A stretch of DNA of 64,000 nucleotides, from the NCBI RefSeq assembly GCF_048569485.1, contig NC_134358.1, forward strand, positions 221,833,628 through 221,897,627, in the 5' to 3' direction. This DNA comes from Anomaloglossus baeobatrachus. Lineage: Eukaryota > Chordata > Amphibia > Anura > Aromobatidae. Below the pieces are notes generated by a model. The model was not told where the DNA came from and did not search any database. It worked only from the letters and a program-made list of their open reading frames with translations. This document shows, one piece after another, positions 53,691 to 64,000 of this stretch (positions are counted from its first letter, which is position 1; every line of letters begins with the position of its first letter). The translations under genes and the position numbers were made by a program.

Positions 53691-53949
53691 ATAACAGTGA
53701 AAGTGAACATGGGACCACATTTTTTGGCTATAAGCTGCGGCCACCACCACTGGGTTATTATATACAGCCTGTTAGAATGTAAGAGCCCAGTGGTGTTGGC
53801 AGAGCCCAGTGGTGTTGGCCGCAGCTTTTCTGTATAAGCACACTGTGAGACTGCTAACAAAATGGATAATGGAGAAGAAAGGAGGGTTGGGACAGGAAAT
53901 GACATAAAGAGACTTTTTTTTTGCCTTCAAAACAGTCAAAGCTTTATTC
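53691..53949. other. Non-coding with inverted and direct repeats
   Basis: AAGCTGCGGCCACCACCACTGGG (split here: AAGCTGCGGCCACC then ACCACTGGG) near 53731 is mirrored near 53803-53826, and the word AGCCCAGTGGTGTTGGC occurs twice in tandem there. Probably another small foldback inserted between the TTAA element and the MITE remainder. Confidence 0.5.
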
Positions 53950-54844
53950 AGAAACACAGAGTACAATGGACAAAATCCGCATCAAAATCCGCATCAAAAT
54001 TCGCAACGAAATCCGCGTCAAATCCGCAGCTATGCTAAGGTGCGGATTCTGGGGGAAAGCTGCGGATTTTGAGGCAGAAAAATCCGCAGCAACATTCTCT
54101 CGTGGACACATAGCCTGAGCTCATCAAAGTTACCAGCTTCAGTAACAGCAAGTTGAAAGCACTTAAGATAACAACCCTCATAAATGCTGGACAATATGCA
54201 ACTAGCGGACACATCTCAACATCAACTTTCCATTTCCAGAGAAGACTACGAGAAGCAGGCCTTTAGGGTCGAATTGCAGCAAAGAAGCCACTACCAAGGA
54301 CTCTAATAAAAAAAATAAACTCTTATGGGTCAAGCACCAACAGGACAAGACATAAAGTCAGTGGAAATCTGTACTGTGGTCTGCTGAGTCAATATTTGAG
54401 AATTTTATTACTAATTGCCTTCTCTTTGTTAGATGCAGTGAAGGTGAACTGATGGTTTCTACATGTGTAGTGCCCACCATAAAGAGTGGAATGGATGGAA
54501 AGTGTGAGGGTACTTAGCTGTGATTTATTTTAACTTCAAGGCACACTTACCCAGCATAGTTTCTACAGCACTCTGCAACTACATGCCATCTCATCTTAGG
54601 GAGACCATTATTCGTGCTGCAACCAACAATAACCAAAAATACACCTCCAAGTAAGGGCTATGTGACCAAGAAGGAGAGGGATCAAGTGCTGTGCCAGATG
54701 ATATGCCCTCTTCATTCACAAAGCCACTGTTGGACCGCAGAAAGAAGGCATAGCAGCCAACAAGTGCTCAGCAATCATTCAAGTTGTTGGAAAGCTATTC
54801 CATGTGATCTGAGAGAATGCTAAGGAAGTGTAAAGCTATCATTA

Positions 54845-55254
54845 GAGTGAGGGTCACACACACCATCATACACATAAGATGAGTGTGATCCGATTTTTCA
54901 TCAGATAGCACTCGGACCAATGTTATTCCATAAGGCAGTCTGATGACTGATTTTTTTTCACTGACAGAATCTGTCAGTGAAAGAAATCACAACATGCTGT
55001 CATTTGAATCTAAAATTGGATGCCACTTAACTATGAATGTATATGGGTGCATGGAAACCATCAGACTGCACTCGGATGACATTTGAGTGCAGTCAGATTT
55101 CTGTGAACTCACACAATGGAGAAGATGGAAATTTTGTTCATGCAAGAGAATCTGACGCTCTTATCAAATTCGGATCAGAGTTTTATCGGAATGTCATTAG
55201 CACATTCTCTGTAGATTCTTGGATGAGAGAATCTACAGTTGTGTGACCCTAGCC
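54845..55254. mobile_element. PIF/Harbinger-type MITE, 410 bp
   Basis: Left GAGTGAGGGTCACACA, right inverted GGCTAGGGTCACACAA, flanked by TTA on both sides (54842-54844, 55255-55257). It sits inside the decayed reading frame of the old DD38E transposon, which continues on the far side. Confidence 0.88.
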
Positions 55255-55411
55255 TTAACCGGATGCATTTTGGGGAATGTAAGGATTAACAAATTCTGGA
55301 TTCTTTATTCCTTGTTTCCAAATGTGTCCCATCATGGGTTTTGCTGCCTTTAGTCTGAATCTACAAAGTGCACATTCCAATAAGAACAAGGAAACCATAT
55401 AAATGTTCAGT

Positions 55412-56587
55412 GCACACATATAACATGGTATTGTCATCATACTGACCCACAGAATTTAGTTAAAAAATCATAACTACTGCACTGTGAATGCTGAAAAAAA
55501 TCTAAAAATCTGAAATCAATGGCAGAATAGGTTTTTTTTGCTGTTCATTGCTCACTTTTTAAAAATAATTTTAATATAAAGTTTTCAAGTAGTCATATAT
55601 ATCACAAAATGTACCAATGAAAACTCCAATTACCTCGCTAAAATAGACCCTCTCAAAGCTTTGTTGAAGAAAAAAAATGATAGATGTAAAAATAAATACA
55701 ACTAAATAAAATTTATAGCAAAAATTAGCTAAGACGTCATTGGACAATACAACTCATTCTAAAAGAACACAAGCCCTACAAAGTGCCATTGATGGAAAAA
55801 AATGAGTTCAAGAAGGGGTTTGGAAGGAAAAAAAAAAAAGGTTTGTTCTTTAAGGACCAAATAGACCACGTAAGAATATACCCAAAGGGTCCGTACTGTC
55901 AAATGGCTTTACTTGCATTGTTTTTTGTTTGATGTTCAGTTCATATGTATCATTTTACTCTTTACATTGAACAAATGGAGGATCAGTAAAACAACATCAT
56001 GTTCCTGTACATTAGGTAGCCATTAATCCATGATTGTGTTCCTGGTGCCAGGTCCAGCATCCCCATGTCAAGCACAGTATAAAACGGATCCACAGCACTC
56101 CAAAGGATACAACAGGTCTTCTTGACTGATTAGATAGAGTGCTATCTAGTGTTGTTTCAACCTCTCAGGACTCGTTAGCTACCACTGTAGTGGATGAATG
56201 AACAAATCCTTTTTAAATTCACCGCATCCATTGGAGTGCTGCAGGTCTTTGCTATGCTTTTATTCATATTCCAATCTCTTTTGAATGAACTGGGTATGGT
56301 TATAAAAGCTGCATGTGTGACAGATACAGACATGGAGGTTATAGGTCCTGCCTTTACCATGGCTAAATAAGGAAGTTAGTTTTCAGCCACGTTCTGCGAT
56401 TGCAATGACTTAAGCCTCCACGTGTGGAGGTGCTAATAGTCTTACAGTTCCTTCTGTAAAACAGTTTCGGTGTCAGTGTAGACAGTATTGATCCTGTCCA
56501 TTACAATTGTGTGTCAGCTGTATGGTATAACCTATCCCCAAGATTAGTGTGAGCATTCCCAACAGATAATGTGGGCACAACTCAGGG
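55412..56587. other. Non-coding DNA, low-confidence old repeats
   Basis: No gene. Two passages near 56080 ('ccacagcactccaaagg') and 56225 ('ccattggagtgctgcagg') are partial inverted copies of each other, so a decayed inverted repeat may cover about 56080-56260. Confidence 0.35.
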
Positions 56588-56760
56588 CAGGGGCGGATAC
56601 AGACAGAAAAGGTCCCATGTGCAAGAACAGTGTATGGGCTCTTTCCAGCCCAATAGCTCAACAAAATGCTCAATTTCACCTGCTTTGGAGAAGTGCGACC
56701 CCCTACCTATTGGGCTCCTGTGTGTCTGCACCAGTTCCACCAATGGTGTGTCCACCCCTG
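56588..56760. mobile_element. hAT-type MITE, 173 bp
   Basis: Left CAGGGGCGGATACA, right inverted CAGGGGTGGACACA. Flanking octamers actcaggg (56580-56587) and actcacgt (56761-56768) agree at six of eight positions. CAGGGG ends are common in Charlie-like hAT elements. Confidence 0.75.
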
Positions 56761-57819
56761 ACTCACGTGGCACTACCATACAGTATGATGAGCTAACTGC
56801 TCCCAACAAAGTATTATTACAGCACAGTGAATCACGGAGCTAAATCTAAGAATTCCAGATCAAGAGAGGCCTCTCCTGAAGACTACTCCATAACTTTAAT
56901 CTTGAGCATATTGCCAAAGCTTCCAGTTTACAAGAAAGCCGAGATGGGATATAACTAAATTGAAGACAAGAGCATTTTTTTCCCCTTTCACAAACAATGT
57001 AATTTTTTTTATATTTATTAAAGACGGTAAAATGTAATGAAATGGTTTGGATGGAAATCTGACTGCAGAAGTACAACCTTCACCAAACAGAAATCCATAA
57101 AACACTCATGATTGAGGATACACTTCGCACATCAATCATGGCCAGCTACAGAAGCCAGTTATACAGATCATGCGGTTTGAGCGTATTTTCAAGATATTTG
57201 TTTTCGGTCAATGACTGGGAACACTTGCAGCAAACGGGTACAAACCTGGGTCTGCTCTCAGCCAAAAAGTGGATGAAATTCAGCTGGATGTAGATCATGC
57301 TAAGCATTTGGAAACCTTTCAGAAAATTGAAACTTCTAATTTCGGAAAACAATTTGAATGTGCAGATATAGTGACAGAACGTCACAAGGCAAATAGCTGG
57401 GTTTTATATTATTAACGCTTTCTAACACTTGCATGCATCTGGGCATTAGAAATGATGATGAGGGTGTAAAAACATTAGCAGTAATGACAGGGAAGATTTG
57501 CTTTCTTTCACTGTTATTGATAATCGATAAGGGGAGAATTATGGGAGTTTTATGAGGTCATCTCGCAGACTATGTGTAAAAGGGAAAAAATCTATAAAAC
57601 ACACACACTTTGCTCACCATTTATTTATTTTATAATTACCGGGACATGCAGTGATAGGAGTTGTCTGACAGAACCTCAAAAACTGTGAAGTGGAACTAAT
57701 TATAAGCTATTGGTGGCACTGCGGCCAGTGACATGCTCAAAGAGGTTACCAAAGTGACAGATCATTTTGTAACCTGAAGGTGACATCACTAGTGGACAAA
57801 ACAGTGGACATGACAGTGC
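56761..57819. other. Unique-looking non-coding DNA
   Basis: No gene or repeat recognised; ordinary composition. Confidence 0.35.
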
Positions 57820-58036
57820 TTTATTATTATTTTACTCACATGGTGCCATTATATTTCACAGCGCTTTGCAGACGTAATTATCACTGTTCCCATTGGGACT
57901 CACAATGTAAATTCCCACACTAGTATGTATTTGGATTGACTGAGGAAACCCACGCAAACGAAAACATACTCCAAAACTCCTTGCAGATTTTGCCTTTGGC
58001 GGGATTTTAACTCAGTGCTAACCACTGAGCCATAAC
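57820..58036 (-). mobile_element. tRNA-headed SINE, minus strand
   Basis: On the minus strand it starts TGGCTCAGTGGTTAGCACTG, an A-box-like tRNA head, followed by a decayed B-box region (GGGATTTTAAC for the usual GGTTCGAATC), 'cgtgggtttcct', 'tgtgagtcccaatggg' and 'gcaaagcgctgtg', and ends in an (AAT)n-type tail. These are hallmarks of the V-SINE/HE1-type tRNA-derived family with a LINE-related tail. Not a functional tRNA gene. Confidence 0.7.
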
Positions 58037-58538
58037 CTCAGCAGTGTAAAAGAAGTAATTTGCTAAAGCCAAGACCAGGTAGCCATATTGGAAAACAGGC
58101 AAGTCGTATCTCCATTGTGAAGAGGTGTCGGGGTAGCCTTGACATTCCCTGCCTTATTGTGATCCAAGATGTTGAACCAGAATAGGGAAAATTAACAGAA
58201 TAGTTAGCTGGCAACTACATTGCTTACTTGCCATTGCGGAGTACTAACCTTTATCTCTCTTACAAGTATCAAAATCTTATCATATTCCCTTTGTCCACCC
58301 CTGCACCATTCAGAATGAATTATATTTCCAGTTCTGTTCATGTGAGCCAGATCTCTGGGCTGGTCTGTACTGCATTCCACGTACGTATGCTAGTTATTAG
58401 TGCCTTATATTTAAGAGTTTGGTCTATGCTTGAAAATAATAAAGAGGAACTGAACAAGAAGTCTAATACAATCATACAAAACATTAGCATAGCCTACTGG
58501 GATGTGTGGGGAGAGTCCTAGTGTTAATGCATGTCTTA
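58037..58538. other. Non-coding DNA, nothing recognised
   Basis: The longest frame (58228-58521) has no recognisable domain and weak coding character. Confidence 0.35.
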
Positions 58539-58790
58539 GGGCTCATTCAGATGTCACATTTTTCCACATACCAGAAAAACAGACTGATATTTTGGATTAG
58601 GCTTTGATCAGAGTGCAGTCTAAGTGCAATCACTTTTTATTGCACATAGATGAAAAAATTAATTTCTCCAACTTCTCCTTTCTGACAGTCTGAAAACCGG
58701 ATTGCACGTGGATCAAATTCAAGTGCAAGTCCATGTTTTTCATGGACCCATTGACTTGCATTTCCAAAAATCGGACATTTGAATGAAACT
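58539..58790. mobile_element. PIF/Harbinger-type MITE, 252 bp
   Basis: Left GGGCTCATTCAGATGTC, right inverted AGTTTCATTCAAATGTCC, flanked by TTA on both sides (58536-58538, 58791-58793). Confidence 0.75.
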
Positions 58791-58855
58791 TTAGTCAGTA
58801 CTCTGCTGTTACTGTTCTGTTTTTCCTCTTATGACTCAGTAGATTGAGTAAGGTG

Positions 58856-60926
58856 TAGTGATGGGCAAACTCCCCGATGCTCGGGATCGGGAGACTCGCC
58901 CCAACTTTTTGTAAAGTCCGGGTTCGGGGCAAAAGAGAACGCGGACTTGCATCCAAACCCAAGCTTGGACTTTATAGTTATGGGATGGGGTGGGAGCAAC
59001 TGTAAAATAAAGAATATAGTTAATATTAAACATTGTCATTATACTTACCGTTCCCGCGATGCGTCCTACAGACCCTCTGTCTCCCGGCTGCTTCTGCTTC
59101 CGGATCCGATCATTTACTTCCGGCAATATTCATTGCCCTGCTTGTCACTCTTCAGCTTTTTTTAGCGGTGTTTGCGGTGACATCAGAATTCACCCGAGTC
59201 CATGACTAAGCCATGATTGAACCTTGACTGTCACTGTCAGCCTGCTTCTCGCTCTGTAGAGACGCTTGTCTGTACAGTCTGATGAAGCAGAGCTGACATT
59301 GCTCTCCCTGTGGACTACGTCGGACTAAGGATTTCTTTTAGAATAATGATGGAGTCTCTAATTTTTTTATTTCTAATAAAAAAAAAAATGTTTTATGTGT
59401 TGTGTTTTTTTTTAATATTTACTAGAAATTCATGGTGGCCATGTGTAATTTGGCATTAACCCCTTTATTACCCAGCGTGCCACCACCATCAGTGCTGCTG
59501 GAAAAGCCGGGTAAAGTGCCTGGAAATGGCGCTAAAAAACAATGCACCATTTCCAGGGGTGGCTGTGGGATGCAGTTTTTAGCGTGATGGACCCAGAACA
59601 CTTGGGCCTTACTACTAAATAATTAAAAAAAAACAGTTAATGGGCTTCCCTGTATTTTGATTGCCAGCCAATGAAATTACATTATACCTGGAAAGAGACC
59701 ATACATTCTGGCATCTTCTTTTGTTCAAGCCCAGAGTGTATGATCTGCCTCCGGGTTAGTGGGTATGACCGGCTGAGCAAGACAACATAGCTCTCCCCTC
59801 CTCTATAAGCTCTATGGCTGTGTACAGTTCCTGCCATATACGATTGTATGGGCTGGTTTCAGGTTACTCCAACAGGCAATCACAGATGCCCATTCTCTGT
59901 GATGGTGTCTGTGATTGCCTGACATCACAGTACTGTAAAAGTAAATCATTAAAGAAAATGACAGCGCTCCACAGTATTTTTGATTCTCAGCGCAGATAAA
60001 CTGGATGGCTATGGGCTGCCACCCCCATCTGCCTGGCTTTACCTTGGCTGGCAATCAAAATTCAGAGAAGCTAAATATTTTGTTTTAATTATTTAAATAA
60101 ATTGTGTGGGTTCCCGCCATATTTTGATGGCCAGCTAGGTAAAATCAGGCAGCGGGGGGGCTGGAATCCTCAGTGCAGGGTGGCCCAAGCTGTCTGGGCC
60201 TCCCCCGCTGTGAATTGGAGCCTCCAGCTGCTCCAGAAAATAGCGCATTCATAGAAGCATTGGCATTTTACCCTGTTTGTCCAGCGGCCCTGATGGCGGG
60301 TAATGCTGGGTAATAATGGGGTTTGCGCCAGCTTTCTATTATCCGCTATTACTAAGCCCGAAATTCATGGTGTCATCCCAAATTAGACATGGCCACCATG
60401 AATTTCTAGTAAACAGTAAAAAAAAAAAAAACAATTTTTTTTTATTAGAAATAAACCAAAAAAAGCATTTAGAGACTCCATCTTTATTATATAAAAAATC
60501 CTTAGTCCGACGTAGTCCACAGGGAGACAAGCGTCTATACAAAGAGAGAAGTAGGCTGATAGTGATAGTCAAAGTTCAATTGAGTCCATGGCTAAGCCAT
60601 GGACTCAGTTGAACCCTTGACGTCCCCGCGAACACAGCTGAAAAAACCCGAAGACTGCCAAGTGACGAGCAGTGCAGTGAAAACCGCTGGAAGTTAATAA
60701 ATCGGACCCAGAAGCAGAAGCAGCCGGGAGATTGCGGGTCTGCAAGATGCGTCACTGGACTGGTAAGTATAATCATAATTTTTTTTATAATGTGTTTATT
60801 TTACAGCTACTGGACCCGAACTGTAAAATGGGCTTCCCAGGAAAACCCGTGTTTGGAACCTTGTGCATGAACACTATGTGTTCGGTACGGGTCCAGAACT
60901 TTACAGTTCAGATTCGCCCATCCCTA
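58856..60926. mobile_element. hAT-type foldback element, 2.07 kb, non-autonomous
   Basis: Left TAGTGATGGGCAAA, right inverted TAGGGATGGGCGAA, flanks gtaaggtg (58848-58855) and gtaaggct (60927-60934), six of eight matching. Large inverted copies occur inside: 'aaattcatggtggcca' (59427) against 'tggccaccatgaatttc' (60390), 'gtggactacgtcggactaagg' (59311) against its inverse (60502), 'gcttctgcttccgg' (59089) against 'gaagcagaagcagccggg' (60711). No coding capacity. Confidence 0.8.
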
Positions 60927-60934
60927 GTAAGGCT

Positions 60935-61195
60935 TCAATAATAAGTATTGGAGATATATGTCTTCCTAAATATAGATAGATATATGTCTTCCTAAATATC
61001 TCAATAGTATTCATCTTCTTTACATGGATATATTACTGAAACATAGAGATACATTTTTATATAACAGTACAACTCTGTATACCTGAATATTAAAGAGAAA
61101 ATAAAAATCAGATTTTTTTCCCTATACAATTACTAGAACATAATTAAAACAATTAAAAAAAAATTGTTTATTCTACCTCCCAAAAATTAGAATAA
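60935..61195. other. AT-rich spacer
   Basis: A short direct repeat 'atatatgtcttcctaaatat' occurs twice near 60953 and 60978. Otherwise nothing recognised. Confidence 0.4.
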
Positions 61196-61345
61196 GGCTT
61201 AATTCACATTTATCCTGTGCTCCCCGCTTGCACGGTCAGACCTCAGTCGCAGGGACACTCGCATGGCACTCGGATCTGCTGTGCTGCTAGCGTGAGCCGA
61301 GTGTTATGCGAGGGGATTGCACTAGTGCCCCGTGTGGCCCCAGCC
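61196..61345. mobile_element. Short PIF/Harbinger-type MITE, 150 bp
   Basis: Left GGCTTAATTCACA, right end TGTGGCCCCAGCC, flanked by TAA and TTA. The core has CACTCG and CGAGTG words of the kind seen in the other GG-terminus MITEs. Confidence 0.55.
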
Positions 61346-63007
61346 TTAAAAGGAGTTGTCCAGGATAATTCAAAGGAAATTTGATTTGCCAAAAAATACT
61401 AAATTAATGATATACACCGGCTACCACTATCTAGATTCAACCAGCACCAAATGTGATACTATCACCGTTCACCAGTGGTTTGTGATTGGATGCAGCAGTC
61501 AGGTGATTTAAATAGTGTGTCATCAGAAAAACATCTGATAATGTGCTACTCAATTCACCTCTGACTGCTTCAGGTATTTGTTTGTTTGTTTTTTGTTTTA
61601 TTTGTTTTTTTTTAATTGGAAGTGTGGGATTTAAATATTTGTCTCCAGCAGCAGAAAAGCTAAAATCGGCCCTGATCTTAGGAAGATGGTCCTGTAAGAA
61701 AACTAATATTCAGCATAAGAATACATTCAGCAGTTTATAAGCCCTCTAGAGAATTAGTACAAGTGTGGAACATAGCTGCTTTACTTGGAACATCGAGCGT
61801 TCACGCTTTCGCCTTCTAATTCTAGGCTTTGTATTTACAGATAAAGCATTGTATGCATCAAGCCGCTTCTTCAAAAGAAAAGATGACACAGGCCATTTCC
61901 TCTGGACTCATCACTGTGACTTTCTGTCCAGAAAGTAAGAGTTCATGGGAACATTCATGCATAGCTAGTTCTAATGAGTATCCATTCCAGGAGAGGCCGA
62001 GACCAAGACGTTAATAAGCCGAGGCTTCTTTTATACAGTATGGGGCAACTAAAGAGGTTATCTTTTCTCATTGTCACGGCTGCTTCTTTTAACTTGCCTG
62101 AAGACATTTTGGGAAGTTTCTTGCAGCGACATTCTCCAGACTTCTGAGTGTTAGAGTGGGTGTCTTGAAACCCAATTCTCCACTTTCATTTCACAGTCAG
62201 CCAGGTTTAACAGTAGCTAATAAGAGGGTGAAATCCATCGAGACATTAAATGCCAGAGAGGTCACATTCTACAGTACAACAGAGTCGCTGGGCCCCAGAT
62301 AATCTCTCTGGATTTAATGTACTTGTTACGGATTTTGTACTTTTTCCCATGATATCTGTTCCCCAACAGCCATTTCTGTAAGAGTTACATTAACTTGGGC
62401 AATAGCTTACCTTCATGACGCTCTGCTTCCAGCCTGCTCATGAGCTGTGACCTTGAGTTTCTGCTACAAAACTCCAATTACTTATGCTTTTTTTTTAATT
62501 GCACACTGTTATATCTGAACATACATTTTATCTGCTAAAATAGGTTTCATTCATTGTTTGGTAGTTGACTGTTAACTGGGTGTAAACTCATAGTACCATT
62601 CCAGACTTACAAAGGTTTTTAGAAAAATTCTCATTCTGCCCTGTTTACACTTGTGCTTCATTCATTCTCATTCTGTGCGGTACATTCTTACATAAATGAC
62701 TGTATAACTAATGTACTATGAGGATTACTTAGGGATTGTCGATCACTAAAACTGCACCAGGAAAACAACCAATTACATTTCATAATGAGTATATAATTTC
62801 TTTGCCGTTACACTTTGGCTGTGATTCCTGTGCTTTCACTTCCATTTGCTCTTATGTATCTACAGTAGTTCTGTGATATAATGGGACCATTCAACTCATG
62901 CAGTAACATCACTGTATCTTAAAGCATACTTACATTAAGATATAATAATGTCAATTTATCTACAAAGGCAAAGAGGACTGTGTAAAAGATGAAAACAAAT
63001 CAAAGTA
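61346..63007. other. Unique-looking non-coding DNA
   Basis: About 1.7 kb without a recognisable gene or repeat. The balanced stretch 62040-62340 lacks simple repeats and is a reasonable candidate for a conserved non-coding element, by composition only. Confidence 0.35.
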
Positions 63008-63088
63008 CAGTGTTTCCCTGAAAATAAGACAGGACATTATATCATTTTTTTTGTGCCAAAACATGGGCTAGGGCTTATTTTCTTCCCA
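63008..63088. mobile_element. MITE fragment with CAGTGTTTCCCTGAAAATAA terminus
   Basis: Begins after TA with CAGTGTTTCCCTGAAAATAA and has 'tagggcttattttc' near 63069, the inverted partner region. The right terminus is lost. This terminus type is known from short DNA transposons in several tetrapods; family name not assigned. Confidence 0.5.
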
Positions 63089-63174
63089 CGAACAACAATC
63101 CACATTTATTCTTGAACCAAAAAAAATCTCATTTCTTCAAATATAATCATATACACACATACTGCACACACTTA

Positions 63175-64000
63175 GGGGTGCTTCACACACAGCGAGCTCA
63201 CTGCCGAGATCGCTGCTGAGTCACGCTTTTTGTGACGCAGCAGTGACCTCATTAGCGATCTCGCTGTGTGTGACACTGAGCAGCGATCTGGCCCCTGCTG
63301 CGAGATCGCTGCTCGTTACACACAGCCCTGGTTCGTTTTCTTCAAAGCCGCTCTCCTGCTGTGACACACAGATCGCTGTGTGTGACAGCAAGAGAGCGAC
63401 AAATGAAGCGAGCAGGGAGCAGGAGCCGGCGTCTGACAGCTGAGGTAAGCTGTATCCAAGATAAACATCGGGTAACCAAGGTGGTTACCCGATATTTACC
63501 TTAGTTACCAGCCTCTGCAGCTCTCACGCTGCCTGTGCTGCCGGCTCCGGCTCTCTGCACATGTAGCTGCTGTACACATCGGGTTAATTAACCCGATGTG
63601 TACAGCAGCTAGGAGAGCAAGGAGCCAGCGCTAAGCAGTGTGCGCGGCTCCCTGCTCTCTGCACATGTAGCTGCATTACACATCGGGTTAATTAACCCGA
63701 TGTGTACTGTAGCTAGGAGAGCAAGGAGCCAGCGCTCAGTGTGCGCGGCTCCCTGCTCCCTGCTCACACTGGTAACTAATGTAAACATCGGGTAACCATA
63801 CCCGATGTTTACCTTAGTTACCAGTCTCCGCAGCTTCCAGACGGCGGCTCCGTGCAAGCGCAGCGTCGCTTGCACGTCGCTGCTGGCTGGGGGCTGTTCA
63901 CTGGTCGCTGGTGAGATCTGCCTGTTTGACAGCTCACCAGCGACCATGTAGCGATGCAGCAGCGATCCTGACCAGGTCAGATCGCTGGTCGGATCGCTGC
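63175..64000. mobile_element. PIF/Harbinger-type MITE, palindrome-rich, cut by window end
   Basis: Starts GGGGTGCTTCACACACAGCG after TTA (63172-63174). The interior holds AGCGATCTCGCTGTGTG words, two tandem ~100-bp units (from about 63553 and 63657) each with an ACACATCGGGTTAATTAACC-type palindrome, and a third palindrome AACATCGGGTAACC/ GGTTACCCGATGTT-like near 63783-63810. The right end lies outside the window. Confidence 0.7.
63564..63611. repeat. Perfect 48-bp palindrome
   Basis: TAGCTGCTGTACACATCGGG at 63564 is followed by TTAA and the exact inverse, with the centre between 63587 and 63588. A second copy about 104 bp downstream is imperfect by three bases in one arm. Confidence 0.95.

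Larger units (their letters stand above)
47061..54115. mobile_element. CGGATTT-family MITE split by later insertions
   Basis: Outer ends GGCTATGTGCCCACG (47061) and CGTGGACACATAGCC (to 54115) are inverted partners and are flanked by TGA on both sides (47058-47060, 54116-54118). The MITE's own DNA is roughly 47061-47450 and 53950-54115; the matching part to 1330-1687 is clear ('gcagcagcggcacttccaag', 'atttcaatggcattttgg'). Everything between was inserted later. Confidence 0.75.
46490..55411 (+). mobile_element. Old Tc1-type (DD38E) transposon carrying about 7.5 kb of nested inserts
   Basis: Left part 46490-47057 begins CAGTATTGGGGGTCAGAAGC after TA and resembles the terminal region of the DD38E element at 13036. 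The rest follows at 54119-54841 and 55258-55411: decayed transposase words such as SKGYVTKKERDQVL-like sequence near 54650 match the DD38E protein, and the last part resembles its right terminal repeat ('tttgctgcctttagtctgaatct'). Many stops and frameshifts; long dead. The right end is approximate. Inserts are the MITE 47061-54115 (itself filled) and the MITE 54845-55254. Confidence 0.7.

Noticed and set aside
57820-58036. tRNA gene on the minus strand
   Set aside because: The A-box-like head is followed by SINE body sequence, the B box is decayed and no cloverleaf is possible.
58228-58521. 97-aa ORF as a host gene
   Set aside because: No recognisable domain, no splice context and weak coding character.
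63609-63947. 112-aa minus-strand ORF
   Set aside because: Built from tandem palindromic units of the terminal MITE.

Overview
The window looks like nuclear DNA from a large, repeat-rich vertebrate genome, most likely a frog (Anura, probably a neobatrachian). The reasons are the dense layering of DNA transposons and MITEs, the ~395-bp tandem repeat units, Ty3/gypsy elements of two kinds, Tc1-type transposons, a CR1-like LINE tail, a tRNA-headed SINE, and short-terminus repeats with TTA/TAA target sites that I associate with anuran genomes. The species call is inference. No bacterial-type operon, CRISPR array, rRNA or functional tRNA gene is visible. Only two short segments resemble host exons.

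Layout. 1-8.4 kb: a ~395-bp repeat array split by a 6.4-kb hAT transposon (1150-7532) with a 1102-codon ORF, direct repeats on both sides of the ORF and nested inserts. 8.5-16.5 kb: a Harbinger-type MITE, an inverted repeat holding a hammerhead-like motif, and a TTAA-type element whose AT microsatellite received an LTR element (9827-12818, Gmr1-like, broken) and a Tc1-type transposon with DD38E spacing (13036-14656); then a 914-bp MITE with a 36-bp minisatellite. 16.8-24.6 kb: a whole-looking, very young Ty3/gypsy element with apparently identical 973-bp LTRs. 24.6-33 kb: mostly single-copy-looking DNA with two candidate host exons and scattered old repeats. 33.1-37 kb: a Tc1-type MITE, a CR1-like tail, then a 1.46-kb-arm palindrome with a hammerhead-like core in each arm. 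37-41 kb: quiet DNA and a hAT-like fragment. 40.2-43.6 kb: a TTAA-type element holding a 560-bp MITE, then a full-length Tc1-type transposon with an uninterrupted 345-aa transposase. 43.6-45.8 kb: quiet. 45.8-55.4 kb: a Russian-doll stack in which an old Tc1 copy holds a MITE, which holds a foldback element and a TTAA element, which holds two more MITEs. 55.4-64 kb: small MITEs, a SINE, a 2.07-kb hAT-type foldback element and a palindrome-rich MITE cut by the window end.

How parts relate. The coding potential is almost entirely transposon proteins: one hAT-type ORF, one intact DD34E transposase, one DD38E transposase with a single stop, and retroelement gag/pol. At least eight non-coding elements with different cores share GG-rich termini and 3-bp TNA target duplications, which suggests one PIF/Harbinger-type activity mobilised them all. 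Five hammerhead-ribozyme-like cores (CTGANGA, hairpin, GAAAC) occur in or near palindromic repeats. They are the most interesting functional-RNA signal, and the family known to carry such ribozymes in animals is the Penelope-like retroelements.
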